64,000 nt of DNA from Antedon mediterranea (GCF_964355755.1 NC_092678.1:2627922-2691921), one strand, 5' to 3'; positions 1-11,294 are shown, numbered from the stretch's first letter. A program made the numbers and translations. Notes: generated by a model from the letters alone, not told the origin.

Positions 1-2900
1 TTGCATGCTCTAAGAGCATGCAGAAGTGATTGTTAAAGCACTATTCCTTTTCTTACAACCCGTAAGGCCTAGCTTGTATAGTGTTTATGAATTGCCTTTA
101 TGCAATATAATCAGGCATAGTTCTAATTGATAACCCGATAGTTATCTTTAAAAAAGGATCTTCATCAAAGCCATTTACATTTTCAAAATGGCCAATTCTG
201 TGGATGACAATTATATCCCTTTATTTTCAACTATATCCCTGCATCCTTTTGAACATTCAGTGTAATGATCTCGTCCTTTCCTTATGGTTTAGTTACTGCT
301 CTGTTGACATGACCAGAAATTATTATTCACCTTGATTATTTCAATGTTGAATAAACAAAAATCCATACTGTTCTTAAACCTTTACTTGGTACAAGACATA
401 ATGGTGATATTGTTATCACCTGTACCAAAACATCACTTTTTAAAAAAGCAACCATTCTGCATGTTTTAAGAGCTTTGCACACTACCCTCTTGCATCTACA
501 CCTTGATTATTTCAATGTTATATGACTTTACCTAACCTTTAAAGATTCTTAAACCTTTACTTGGTATAAGACAAAATAGTGATATATTGTTTCCCCTGTG
601 CCCAAACATCACTCCTTTTGTACTCCTATTACCTAGAACGCTAATAACCACTTTGCATGCTCTAAGAGCCTTGCATCTACATCTTTTTCTCATTTTTTTT
701 TTATTCTATAAGCTTCTTGCTTAAATACACTTGTACCAATATTAGGTATACTGTGGTTCTTCCGTTTCAATCGCATCAACCATTAATTGTAGATTGTTGT
801 ATAGTGCTGTTATATGCAGCACTACAGTAGGTCTTAAAAATAATCTTTTTTTAAAACCTGCTTTGCTGCTTCCAGGCTGATAGAGCATTCAGAAGGCTAT
901 CAGCCTGGAATCATACTAGCCTCTTGAATCTACACCTTTTTCCAATTCCCATTCTTGGTGCTATAAGCTTCTTGCTTAAATACATTTGTACCAATCTTAG
1001 TTATACTGCGTCTCTTTTTCCTTCCTTTTTAATTGTCATCGACCATTGATCATAGATTGTTGTATAGTGCTGTTATATGCAGCACTAGCTCTTAAAAACA
1101 ATCTTTTTTTTAAAGCACTGTTCCTTTTCTTACAACCCGTAAGGCCTAGCTTGTATAGTGTTTATGAATTGCCTTTATGCAATATAATCAGGCATAATTC
1201 TAATTGATAACCCGATAGTTATCTTTTAAAAATATCTTCATCAAAGCCATTTACATTTTCAAAATTGCCAATTCTGTGGATGACTTGTATCCCTTTTTTT
1301 AAACTATATCCCTGCATCCTTTTGAACATTCAGTGTAATGATCTCGTCCTTTCCTTATGGTTTAGTCACTGCTCTGTTGACATGACCAGAAATTATTATT
1401 TACCTTGATTATTTCAATTTTGTTGACTAGACAAAAATCCATACTGTTCTTAAACCTTTACTTGGTACAAGACATAATGGTGATATTGTTATCACCTGTA
1501 CCAAAACATCACTTTTTAAAAAAGCAACCATTCTGCATGCTTTAATAGCTTTGCACACTACCCTCTTGCATCTACACCTTGATTATTTCAATGCTATATG
1601 TCTTTACCTAACCTTTAAAGATTCTTAAACCTTTACTTGGTATAAGACAAAATAGTGATATATTGTTTCCCCTGTGCCCAAAAGTCACTCCTTTTGTAGT
1701 CCTATTACCTAGAACGCTAATTAACCACTTTTGCATGCTCTAAGAGCATGCAGAAGTGATTGCTTTGTTAAACAAAGCATTCAGAAGGCTATCAGCCTGG
1801 AAGCATACTAGCCTCTTGAATCTACATCTTTTTCCCATTCCCATTCTTGGTGCTATAAGCTTCTTGCTTAAATACATTTGTACCAATCTTAGTTATACTG
1901 CGTCTCTTTTTCCTTCCTTTTTAATTGTCATTGACCATTGTTCATAGATTGTTGTATAGTGCTGTTATATGCAGCACTAGCTCTTAAAAACAATCTTTTT
2001 TTTAAAGCACTATTCCTTTTCTTACAACCCGTAAGGCCTAGCTTGTATAGTGTTTATGAATTGCCTTTATGCAATATAATCAGGCATAGTTCTAATTGAT
2101 AACCCGATAGTCATCTTTAAAAAATATCTTCATCAAAGCCATTTGCATTTTCAAAATGGCCAATTCTGTGGATGAGTTGTATCCTTTTATTTTCAACTAT
2201 ATCCCTGCATCCTTTTGAACATTCAGTGTAATGATCTCATCCTTTCCTTATGGTTTAGTCACTGCTCTGTTGACATGACCAGAAATTATTATTTACCTTG
2301 ATTATTTCAATGTTGTTGACTAAACAAAAATCCATACTGTTCTTAAACCTTTACTTGGTATAAGACATAATGGTGATATTGTTTCACCTGTACCAAAACA
2401 TCACTTAAAAAAAAAGCAACCATTCTGCATGCTTTAAGAGCTTTGCACACTACCCTCTTGGATCTACACCTTGATTATTTCAATGCTATATGTCTTTACC
2501 TAACCTTTAAAGATTCCTAAACCTTTACTTGGTATAAGACAAAATAGTGATATATAGTTTCTCCTGTGCCCAAACATCACTCCTTTTGTAGTCCTATTAC
2601 CTAGAACGCTAATAACCACTTTTGCATGCTCTAAGAGCTTTGCATCTACATCTTTTTCTCATTTCCATTTTTATGCTATAAGCTTCTTGCTTAAATACAC
2701 TTGTACCAATATTAGGTGTACTGTGTCTCTTCCTTTTCAATTGCCATCAACCATCGATTGTAGATTGTTGTATATAGTGCTGTTATATGCAGAAAAATAA
2801 TCTTGTTTTCAAAACCTTATTCCTTTTCTTACAAGCAGTAAGACCTAGCTTGTATAGTGTATATGTATTGCCATTATGCAATATAATTGGGCATAGTTAA
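1..2900. repeat. ~893-bp tandem repeat array, copy A
   Basis: Long units recur head to tail: the landmark ACCCGTAAGGCCTAGCTTG is near 57, 1,135 and 2,026, and a second landmark GCATGCTCTAAGAG is near 4, 655, 1,734 and 2,624. Unit lengths are irregular here (about 0.65, 1.08 and 0.89 kb) because of internal deletions and partial duplications, unlike the regular copy B array. A GCATGCTC/GAGCATGC palindrome marks some junctions. No coding potential is kept between units; the short ORFs that appear are repeat-encoded by chance. Confidence 0.9.
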
Positions 2901-3299
2901 CATTAAGGTTTTAAACTTCGTTTTGTTTTCCAAAAGAATACCAAAATTAAACAGACTCTGCAGTTCACCATTTGGTAAAAATTTAATTTAAATTTACTAT
3001 TTGCTAATTGTCTTATATCTTTTGAGATTTGTACAAAGAGAAACAAATTTAACTACCATTTATTTAGTACATATTATGGAAAATTGAAATAATTTATGAC
3101 AAGATACTGTACATTTTTCAATGCCCTTGTGTTTTTTAAATGACATATTGGCAACCAGGGATATTTAGACTGCACCTTACTATACAGGAATTTAAGTATA
3201 GTATAAATGAGTTGTTTCCTATTACTGATCAGGAGGCAAAGTAGCCTATGTTATATATATCCACATCCAATAAGTTTGAATCATCATAAAGAACAACAA

Positions 3300-3895
3300 C
3301 CAGAATATGGTTTGGTAAAATTGTTGGCCAGTTCACAAAATAGCTGTACCGAACAGTACAACGTACCAGTTAGAGGAAATGGAATGGTTTCACAGGAAAA
3401 CCGAATATTTTTAAATGTTGCACGCAGAGGATAAAAAAGAAAAAACATGAAAACCAGAATATGTTTAAATTAACAACTCTGGTTGATGGGACAAAGAAGA
3501 AATACGAACTAATTGGTATTGACAGAAATCATTGTTGGATGAACTAATTGGTATTGGGAGAAATCATTGTTGACCAGTTCACAAAATAGCTGTACCGGAA
3601 ACTACAATGTACCAGTTAGAGGAATTGGAATGCTTTCACAAGAAAACTGTATGCTTTTGAATGTTGCATGCAGAGATTACAAAAAGAAAAAAACATGAAA
3701 ACCAGACTACTTTGGTTGATAGGACAAAGAAGAAATACAAACTAATTGGTATTGATAGAAATCATTTGTTGACCAGTTCACAAAATAGCTGTACCGGAAA
3801 CTACAATGTACCAGTTAGAGGAAATGGAATGGGAAAAAAACAAGAAAACCAAAGGCTTCTAAATGTTGCACGCAGAGAGCATAAAGAATAAAAAC
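3300..3895 (+). repeat. Three ~200-250-bp tandem units with a shared open frame, copy A
   Basis: Three units start near 3,330, 3,575 and 3,770. Read in one frame each encodes a similar peptide containing SSQNSCT, YNVPVRG and LNVA motifs followed by a lysine-rich stretch and TLVD-T-KKKY-LIGIDRNH. Units two and three are joined in one open frame from about 3,661 to 3,891; unit one is broken by stops. The same block sits at about 40,220-40,815 in copy B. I do not recognise the peptide. It may be a decayed coding repeat or an unrelated satellite whose unit happens to be open. Confidence 0.6.
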
Positions 3896-4496
3896 CGTCT
3901 GTGAAAAACACTGAACACAAGTAAATGGATGGTTACATTTTAAAAGCTTCTCATACAATCCTCAAACGATCTTGGCATTTCCAACGAGATCTATAATACC
4001 ATTAGTAATGGTGAATTGTGGGGTCAATTTGAAATTTTAACAACAATGGTATCGCATTTATTTTTTGAAACAAAGTTTTCAATCAAAGCGTGTATTTTTC
4101 TAATACATAACCTATAAGAAAGCTTCTCATAATATTTAAAAATCTTCAACCAGTTCCTATGATAGCATTTGCTATAAAAGGAACCATTTCCTTATATTGG
4201 CAACAGCAGTTTATTTAGTTTATACCTTTATGTATGCAACTAAAGTTGTTTTAAAAAGAGCCTTTTATAAATCCTATTTCTGTATGGAAAACACTTCTTT
4301 CCTGTATTTTGTTGATACTGTAGTAGACCTCCCCCAGCCATGTATTGAAATTGACAGGTGTAGAAAATCCATAAACTGCCCATTGATTTTTCATATCAGT
4401 ATGGTACAACAACATTGAAAAAGTATAACAAATATTTATTACAAAATATTGCTTAATTTATGGTTTAAAGTGCTCATCATATCCACTGGTCCATGT

Positions 4497-4885
4497 TTAT
4501 TTTCTTAGGGCCATAGGTAAGGTTTCAACCTTGACAACCCAGTGACTTGAACACATCCCTTCTCTTGCATATAGAGTGCAAACAAAAATTGATTGCACTT
4601 GACCTATTTCTTTTCTCGGAGCCGTACATTTGTACTGTCCATCCTTTGTTGATGAACTTGCCGCTCCTACCATCTCTAGATAGAGTTGCGTTCCGCCCTT
4701 AGTAATTTTCAATAACACGTTGGCTGAACATGAAATTCCCAAAAATGAATTTGTCAATTTCTCTATTCATTTTAAATACTTGAATAAGGTCAGCTTTTTT
4801 TCTAATATCTTCTAGTGTCAGTAAGTTTAGTTGTTTTATTCTTGTTTCATATGAATTTTCTTTAATCTCTAATATAATTGTTGTT
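4497..4885 (-). pseudogene. Decayed LINE reverse-transcriptase C-terminal tail, copy A
   Basis: On the minus strand the segment near 4,757-4,880 reads, with breaks, as the conserved tail downstream of non-LTR reverse transcriptases: a Y-E-x-R-I-K-K-L block followed by T-L-E-D-I-R, then A-D-L-I-Q-V-F. It is followed by an 86-codon open stretch (4,497-4,757) containing LLKITKGGTQLYLEM and DGQYKCTA, the latter resembling the end of an Ig-like domain, but this match is weak. The paralog at 41,446-41,784 keeps both parts in one 112-codon frame, so copy A has a frameshift. Family assignment rests on the L-x-L-x-x-L-x-x-R-R-x-x-x-D-L-I-Q-V type pattern only. Confidence 0.5.
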
Positions 4886-4892
4886 GTTCTAC

Positions 4893-4988
4893 GTTGGATT
4901 GCAGGCTTGTGTCAGTAATCCAGGTGAGGTATTCAGGGCCGTTGGATTGCAGGCTTGTGTCAGTAATCCAGATGAGGTATTCAGGGCC
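4893..4988. repeat. Two 48-bp direct repeats, copy A
   Basis: Units at 4,893-4,940 and 4,941-4,988 start GTTGGATTGCAGG and end TCAGGGCC. They differ at one base (CAGGTGAGG versus CAGATGAGG). Both also occur in copy B at 41,799-41,894, so the tandem repeat predates the segmental duplication. Confidence 0.9.
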
Positions 4989-5059
4989 GTAGCCAGTCTG
5001 AAATGTTCAACTTTCACCACCCACCCCAATTTCCCAGCACAGATCGTCGTATTTTATAA

Positions 5060-5890
5060 CAATAATTATATTTAAAGCATCTTTACCTCATATTAATATA
5101 GATCAATATTTAGAATGCATCTTTGCCTTATCTGTTTTATACTTCTCGCTACGGCCTTCTTATTTCTTTACTCCTGTTTATTTCTCAATAATTAAAATCT
5201 CCCCTCACCATTATTTCTTGCTTATCAACTTTCTGTAAGTCTATACATTTTGCATAATTGGTGTTTTATAAATTACTCCAGTTAATATTGTATTAGGCCT
5301 ACTGTTTTTGTTCTTTTTTGTAAGTGCATCACCTGTCTCAATATTGTGTAGCTTACACTGTACCGATTCTTGAAATTCAAAATCTTCTCTTTAAATCATT
5401 TCAAGGTGGGAACTGCATCTTACAGTTGTTTCTTTCATATCTGCTCTAAATACTTTGTCTTGGTATACGTCATTTAGGCCAAATTACTCTTGTCTCTTGA
5501 GAGAATTGAATGTCTCAAAACAAGATGCTAAAATATGGCTGCTAATCAATATTTATTTCTCAATAATTAAAATCACCATTATTTCTTGCTTACCAGCTTC
5601 TGGCTGCTAATCAATATTTAGGATCTGCAGTTACTGAAAATGCAATGTCAAAAAAAAAAAAAAATCGATAAGATATAAAATACCATCTGGTTTAAGAGAG
5701 TAGCCTAAGTTGATTATTAAGAAACCCCTATCTGGTTTAATGGAATAGCCTAAGTTAATTATCAAATAATAAGAAACCCCTATCTGGTTATGGAGTATAG
5801 CCTAAGTAATTTACTTATACAAACAAATAACAAAATCATCTGTGGGTTAATTTTCCGCTCATTTACTTTCAGTTTCCGTAGGCCAAATTT
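5060..5890. other. Gene-less AT-rich stretch with internal duplications
   Basis: No gene is visible. Short duplications recur: a CTGCTAATCAATATTTA segment near 5,536 and 5,601, and three copies of a block with AGAAACCCCTATCTGGTT and TAGCCTAAGT between 5,690 and 5,810. Copy B carries the same at about 41,970-42,730. Confidence 0.6.
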
Positions 5891-6095
5891 TGTGCATCTT
5901 TTTTTAATTATTTTTATTATTATTGTTTGTTATAATTTATTTACATTATTTTTATTTATTTATATTAATTTTTTTATTTATTTTTTTATATTTAATTTAA
6001 TATTTATTTTATTTTATTTAATATTTTTTTTATTTATTGTTTTATTTTTATTTATAAATTTCATTTATTATTATTTATTGGTGAATATTGGTAGC
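5890..6095. repeat. T-rich low-complexity tract, copy A
   Basis: Runs of TTTATTTTTATTATT type dominate. The 102-codon plus-strand frame across it is composed almost wholly of Phe, Ile, Leu and Tyr and is a product of base composition. Copy B equivalent is at about 42,815-43,000 with small length differences. Confidence 0.85.
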
Positions 6096-6330
6096 TGACG
6101 ACTTTCTTCCCATTTAACATCTGATCTTGTTCGTACACATACCCACTGATGATTCGAATGGATTGAATGCCCGGCTATCTGTGTCCTGCTAGCCCCACTC
6201 TGTGCCTCTTCATGCCGTTGCCTGAACTTTTTCTTTCTCTTCATTGCTTTTTATTTTTCTTCCTTTTATCTTCTTTACTTCTTTTATTTTACTTCCTGTG
6301 GCCACCATGCTTTGTATTTACTACTGTTTA

Positions 6331-6598
6331 TATCATGGACAGAGATAAAACACTCTCTGTAATCAATGCAGACAAGATAATGCCGTGTCTGCATCAAGTA
6401 TATCATGGACAGAGATAAAACACTCTCTGTAATCAATGCAGACAAGATAATGCCTTGTCTGCATCAAGTATATCATGGACAGATAAAACACTCTCTGTAA
6501 TCAATGCAGACAAGATAATGCCATGTCTGCATCAAGTATATCATGGACAGAGATAAAACACTCTCTGTAATCAATGCAGACAAGATAATGCCAAGACA
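6331..6598. repeat. 70-bp tandem repeat, four units in copy A
   Basis: Units begin TATCATGGACAG at 6,331, 6,401, 6,471 and 6,539 (periods 70, 70 and 68). Each contains AAAACACTCTCTGTAATCAA and AGACAAGATAATGCC. Copy B has only two units (43,253 and 43,323), so copy number changed after the segmental duplication. Confidence 0.92.
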
Positions 6599-6639
6599 AC
6601 ATGTCATTCAAATCTACTTTTTTCTGGTTCTCATGGGAA

Positions 6640-7095
6640 AAAAAATAAAATGCAAAAAAAAAATACAAAAAATAAAATACAAAAAAATTATTTTGAAAAA
6701 TATTTCTGTAAAAATGTTTCTGAAGTCAAAGATATCTGGTATCTAACCTGGCCACAGGCATGTTTTTCTTTTTTATCTTTTTGTTTAATTTCTATTTTTG
6801 TCATTCTTCTGTTTATTTTCATTGCTTTTTTATTCCTTGTGTTATTATTTTACTTTCTTGTTGTGTATATGATTTGGGCATAGTTTTGTAGTGTAGATTA
6901 TTGGGTGCATTTCGACCTAGGATGAAACCATTCCTATCCGCGCATCTCAGGCCGTAAAAAAAAAAAAAAAATAAAAAAAAAATTAAAAAAATAAAATACA
7001 AAAAAATTGGTATTTTCAACTTTTCACAGTTTCTGTGCAGTTTAAAAAAAAAAAATACAAAAAAAATACAAAAAATAAAATACAAAAAAATTGTT
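6640..7095. repeat. A-rich low-complexity tracts, copy A
   Basis: Clusters of poly-A and AAAATACAAAAAAT at 6,640-6,690 and 6,955-7,090 flank T-rich sequence. They look like old retroposon tails. The frames across them are compositional. Copy B equivalents are at 43,428-43,470 and 43,739-43,875. Confidence 0.7.
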
Positions 7096-7902
7096 TTGAA
7101 AAAGATTTCTGAAAGTTTTTGAAGTTACTAAAAAGTTTGTGTGTTAAAAAAATGGATGGCAAAAGAGAAGTTTATCTGCCAAACTTTCTCAAAAGTACCA
7201 AAGTTATTTGAAATAAGACAAGGAGTTAAAGGATGTGGATATTGAAAAACTCCTTGTGAAGTAAAAATCCTCATGTGGTGTTATGGCAGAGTCCAGGTTA
7301 GTTCAAACATCTATTTTGTAGACAAACAAGTATTTAGTCTATATTGCTTTGTATAATAATACAATAGACCTACAAATGATTTTTAAAGCAGTTGCTGATG
7401 TCTATTTACAGGACAATACAGGACACAAGACATTTCTGGAACAGCAGACATCAAACTGTCCAGTATTAACATAGTTGAATAATAATATTAGTAATATTTT
7501 TTTCTTGGTGTTTTAGAAGGTCAATCCTGGACATTCTGAAATCTATCGATGAACTGGAAACCAAGCAGCAGATAATGCCTTTCAATGTGGAACATTGAGG
7601 ATAATGTTGCTATGATTTTTCAGACATCAAATATTGCAGAGGTATTGTAAACATTTTGTTGTTGTCATCATAAGATAATGAAATGATGAAAATGTTGCTT
7701 AAAAAAATAAACTTTACTTTTCGTTAATTGTTAATAATAAGTATGATTGGTGAATACAGCTACTGGATTATTATCATTGTTGTTGCTATCGAGTAATAAG
7801 TTAAGCATTACTTTAGTATTATTTTTGATTACAGAGTGAATTCCAGCAATACCATCAACAACTGCATCAAGCTATCTCTATAGCACGAAGTACAGTGGTA
7901 AC

Positions 7903-8089
7903 TGCCCAAGACAAATCGGTGTAAATGGGTTGATGGGATTCATTCAAACAAAAGCTATTAGTGATAAACACACTTATCAGGAATTTATTTACTGTGTGAA
8001 CGAGGTTGGAGTGGATATAAACTAACACACAGTCATTGATGCAGTTTGTGTGTGGACTGGACCCAAGAAAAGCAGGAGCAATTATTAAA
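7903..8089 (+). pseudogene. SPT6 chimeric exon, module 1 (S1 piece joined to HhH piece)
   Basis: Starting at TGCCCAAGACAAATCGG the sequence reads as an S1-domain start (CPRQIGV), then [15 protein letters not shown]. It runs straight into [13 protein letters not shown], which in real SPT6 lies N-terminal to the S1 domain, then a degraded GLDPRKAGAIIK before a GTATGC donor. Copy A has lost 15 bp encoding part of VRLDN; copy B (44,689-44,890) keeps it. An in-frame TAA follows GVDIN. Confidence 0.75.
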
Positions 8090-8210
8090 GTATGCCTACC
8101 TAATGCAGAATGCATTTCTCTATAAAATAATTTGTTGAATTATATCTACTCCTACCCTATTATGCTAAATATGATTTTATATTTATTTTATTTATAGTTT
8201 TAATTTACAG

Positions 8211-8338
8211 ACATTGAAATAAGAACACCAAAGGCTTGAGAACCAGAAACTGCCTGTGACAACTTGCAGTTTGGGTCCCAAAGTATTTATGAATCGTGCT
8301 GGTTTTATCAAGATTGATACAGCAAAGATAGGTGAAAG
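8211..8338 (+). pseudogene. SPT6 exon, TLK / [11 protein letters not shown] segment
   Basis: The exon has a good acceptor (TTTTAATTTACAG) and donor (GAAAG|GTAAAC). It encodes TLK[12 protein letters not shown], then [18 protein letters not shown] and IDTAKIGER, matching the SPT6 segment just after the HhH domain. It carries an in-frame TAA at codon 4. This is the only module that retains the authentic continuation after RLEN; the later modules jump to the S1 region instead. The copy B equivalent is 45,012-45,139. Confidence 0.8.
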
Positions 8339-8381
8339 GTAAACATTCAACATAGTTACTTTTATATCAGTTAATCAGGAG

Positions 8382-8516
8382 ATGTGCTTGACCATACACA
8401 TGTACACCCAAAACATTTGTAAGATGGCAGTGGATGATTTTGAGTATTACAGTCAGCTGTGGACGCTAGTCCTGCAGATGCTTTGAATGAGATTCTTGAG
8501 AAGCTACAGTTGTAGT
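8382..8516 (+). pseudogene. SPT6 fragment, VLDH / KMAVDD / ADALNEILE
   Basis: In shifting frames this reads VLDHTHVHPKTF, KMAVDDFEYYSQ and DASPADALNEILEKLQ. That is the order expected for the SPT6 region between the KIDTA segment and the LYDIRAEL segment. At least two frameshifts break it. It follows in correct gene order after 8,211-8,338 and before 8,630-8,776, so these three pieces are a surviving stretch of the original gene order. Confidence 0.7.
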
Positions 8517-8629
8517 CTAGCCTTTGTAGCACTTAGAGTACATGGATAGAAACTTGACTACTATCAAGTTATTCTTTCTACCATTTTATATGAATATGTC
8601 ATAAATATTTCGTTTTTTTTGTTTACTAG

Positions 8630-8776
8630 TACTATGGAAACAAAACAATTACTTTGTACGATATCCGTGCAGAATTAACCAATCGATGCAAGGATTTGAG
8701 ATCTTTATTCCAAATAGGGACCCCTGAAGAGCGATTCCAGATGTTGACGAAAGAAACACTGGCTAATTTTATATTG
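8630..8776 (+). pseudogene. SPT6 exon, YYGNKTITLYDIRAEL segment
   Basis: A 147-nt exon (49 codons) flanked by acceptor TTTACTAG and donor TTG|GTAAGC stays open throughout in copy A. It encodes GNKTITLYDIRAELTNR, KDLR, then EERFQMLTKETLANFIL, a close match to the SPT6 linker between the HhH and S1 domains. Copy B (45,431-45,577) has the same exon with CCT-TAA in place of CCT-GAA, a nonsense mutation. Confidence 0.85.
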
Positions 8777-8868
8777 GTAAGCTACAGTGAAAAATGTGTT
8801 GTTAATCATCCTCTATTTACCAGGAAACTGAAGAAATTTGAATAAAGAATTTAATTTTATTATTGCAG

Positions 8869-9133
8869 GAAAATTGGTGGTAGGGCAAGTAAAACAAATT
8901 GTTCGTCGACTATAGAGTGAATTCCGGCAAAACACTCTCCGACTGTGTCAAGCTATCTCCATAGAACGAAATCTGTGTCAATGTGCGTCTTGATAATGGG
9001 TTCATGGGATTCATTCCAACAAAAGCAATTTGTGATAAACACAATTTATTTACTGTGTGAACGAGGTTGGAGTGGATATATTGATGCAGTTTGTGTGCGG
9101 ACTGGGCCGAAGAAAAGCAGACATAATTATTAA
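8869..9133 (+). pseudogene. SPT6 chimeric fragment, module 2
   Basis: After a TATTGCAG acceptor the sequence reads GKLVVGQVKQIVRR, the expected next SPT6 segment, but one base out of phase with the preceding exon. It then breaks and continues into an S1 piece ([20 protein letters not shown]) and a degraded HhH piece (NEVGVDI, then CGLGRRKA-like) ending in ATTATTAAG|GTATGC. It carries several stops. Copy B is at 45,670-45,934. Confidence 0.65.
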
Positions 9134-9239
9134 GGTATGCCTACCTTACGACGTAAGAAAACCAAAGGCTTGATAACCGGAGACAGCTTGAGATGCATTT
9201 AAGATAATGATTTTAATATTACAATGTTTTAAATTGCAG

Positions 9240-9468
9240 AATTGCATGATGAAACAAAATGTAGTTGTAGAAGATGTCACAGCTACCTACTAGAAATTGT
9301 CCAACCAGTTGTGATGAAGATAAAGCCTTCAATGCTGAAATGCAAGTGTTCTTTGATGGTTACGTACACAACATAACTACGTTCAAGTATGTAATGGATC
9401 CAATATATTTCACATGTCGAGTCCGAGTATTATTATTATGATGTCAATGATGGAACTTTGGTTTTCAG
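9240..9468 (+). pseudogene. IPT/TIG-like exon, first copy (A)
   Basis: Between an AAATTGCAG acceptor and a TTTTCAG|GTACAT donor lies a broken exon. One frame reads DKAFNAEMQVFFDGYVHNIT followed by TFKYVMDPIYFT. A C-x-T-P-x-L element just upstream is kept only in the second copy. C-x-T-P plus F-x-Y-x-x-D-P is the usual pattern of IPT/TIG domains of plexins and MET-like receptors. That family is an inference from the pattern; the exon is not part of SPT6. Copy B is at 46,041-46,269. Confidence 0.4.
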
Positions 9469-9722
9469 GTACATTTTGAAAGCTTTTTTTAGTCTTGCAT
9501 ATTTTTATTTTTTGACAAAGTAGGTAATGGTCCAATGAATAGTGTCAAGTAGTATTCCCCAACCAGACTTGGAAAGTCATAATAAAAATATAATTATAAT
9601 AATTATTTAAGCATGACAAAGCAGCTTCCAGGGGGCGGATCCAGGAGAGTGGCACTTGCTGATATTAATATGTTAGTGCTCCCCCGTTTAATAATATTTT
9701 TAATTTGTGTTTTATCTTTTAG

Positions 9723-10021
9723 GAGCACAACCTGAAACTTGCACAAAATGTTGAAAATGATGTTGAGTTTGAAGGTAAAAGTTGTGATGATGTGACATTG
9801 ATGGTGGTAACTGCCCAAGACAAGAAATCTGTGTCAATGTGCGTCTTGATAATGGGTTGATGGGATTCATTCCAACAAAAGCAATTAGTGATAAACACAA
9901 TTTATTTACCATGTGAACGAGGTTGGAGTGGATATAAACCATACTGTTTAGCATCCTCACACAGTCATTGATGCAGTTTGTGTGCGGACTGGGCCCAAGA
10001 AAAGCAGGTGCAATTATTAAG
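9723..10021 (+). pseudogene. SPT6 chimeric exon, module 3
   Basis: An acceptor TTTTAG precedes a short unrecognised leader (HNLKLAQNVENDVEFEGK in one frame). Then come an S1 piece ([20 protein letters not shown]) and a broken HhH piece with an intact VCGLGPRKAGAIIK-type end and a GTATGC donor. Frames shift between the pieces and a stop follows the S1 part. Copy B is at 46,524-46,822. Confidence 0.65.
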
Positions 10022-10146
10022 GTATGCCTACCTAATGCATAATGCATGTATTCTCTGTAAATTAATTTGTTGAATTATATCTACTCCTACCCTATTAAGC
10101 TAAATATGATTTTATATTTATTTTATTTACTGTTTTATTTTGACAG

Positions 10147-10320
10147 ACATTGAAACAAGAAAACCAAAGGCTTGAGAACCGGATTCAGCTTGGCCAAGTA
10201 ATAAAAATTGCTTGTTGACGTCCATGTGGTTAGGAACTTGATAATGCCAACCCAGTGCGTAAAGATGATACTGGTCTGTGTCCATTCTTTTTACAGGACG
10301 ACTTTCCTGAACTAAGTGAG
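10147..10320 (+). pseudogene. SPT6 chimeric exon [12 protein letters not shown] / S1 start, module 3
   Basis: A 174-nt exon with acceptor TTTTGACAG and donor GTGAG|GTACTT. It fuses [15 protein letters not shown] (after the HhH domain) to a remnant of the GQVIQI-RR region and to [16 protein letters not shown] and DDFPELSE. In copy A TGC/TGA changes in the middle break it. This is the same chimera as the open exon at 13,123-13,296. Confidence 0.75.
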
Positions 10321-10636
10321 GTACTTAAGATACAATATTGAACAAATATTTGTGTATTTACTTATTTTGCTTTACTTTATTTACATAATAAAGTCAAGTA
10401 GTATTCCCTAACCACACTTAGAAATTCATAATAAAAAAAAAATTAATTATTTAAGCATGACAAAGCAGCTTTGTTGTATTATGTTTCCAGGGGGCGGATC
10501 CAGGAGAGTGGCACTTGGGTTGCATGCTCTCACTTTTGACGGCTAAAATGTCATTATGAACTATTTTTGATATTAATATGTTTAGTGCTCCCCCGTTTAA
10601 TAATATTTAATATTTTTATTGTGTTTTATCTTTTAG

Positions 10637-10846
10637 GAGGCACAACCTGAAACTTGCAAAAAAATGTTGAAAATGATGTTGAGGTTGAAGGTAAAAGTTG
10701 TGATGATGTGACATTGATGGTGGTAACTGCCCAAGACAAGAAATCTGTGTCAATGTGCATCTTGATAATGGGTTGATCCTCACACACAGTCATTGATACA
10801 GTTTGTGTGCGGACTGGGCCCAAGAAAAGCAGGTGCAATTATTAAG
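10637..10846 (+). pseudogene. SPT6 chimeric exon, module 4 (short form)
   Basis: This has the same leader and S1 start as module 3 (acceptor TTTTAG), but the S1 piece is truncated just after the DNGL codons. The sequence jumps to CACACACAGTCATTGATAC and the GLGPRKAGAIIK end with a GTATGC donor, so roughly 90 bp are missing relative to module 3. Copy B is at 47,443-47,652. Confidence 0.6.
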
Positions 10847-11123
10847 GTATGCCTATACCTAATGCATAATGCATGTATTCTCTATAAAATAATTTTCCCT
10901 CACCATTTTACTAAATCAACTTCTATTGCTATTTTTAAAAAAATAACTTAAAATGCATCTTTTTAACATCCCATATAAGCGCCTTTGATTTTTACTTTGG
11001 TTTAGTTGATTCTGCCGCTTTACAAATACCTAAATTATTATTAAATTATTATTATATCTACTCCTACCCTATTATGCTAAATATGATTTTATATTTATTT
11101 TATTTACTGTTTTAATTTGACAG

Positions 11124-11294
11124 ACATTGAAACAAGAAAACCTAAGGCTTGAACCGGATTCAGCTTGGCCAAGTAATACAAATTGCTTGTTAACGTCCAT
11201 GTGGTTAGGAACTTGATAATGCCAACCCAGTGCGTAAAGATGATACTGGTCTGTGTCCATTCTGTTTACAGGATGATTTCCTGAACTAAGTGAG
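11124..11294 (+). pseudogene. SPT6 chimeric exon TLKQENLRLE, module 4
   Basis: Acceptor TTGACAG and donor GTGAG|GTACTT are kept. The exon lost three bases after RLE and one or more near the 3' end (GATGATTTCCTG where the others have GACGACTTTCCTG), so the frame breaks. The copy B version at 47,933-48,104 keeps one of the lost bases. It is followed in correct gene order by the VLSHFDGG exon. Confidence 0.7.

Noticed and set aside
5790-6098. 102-codon hydrophobic frame
   Set aside because: Lies in a T-rich low-complexity tract; composition alone explains it.
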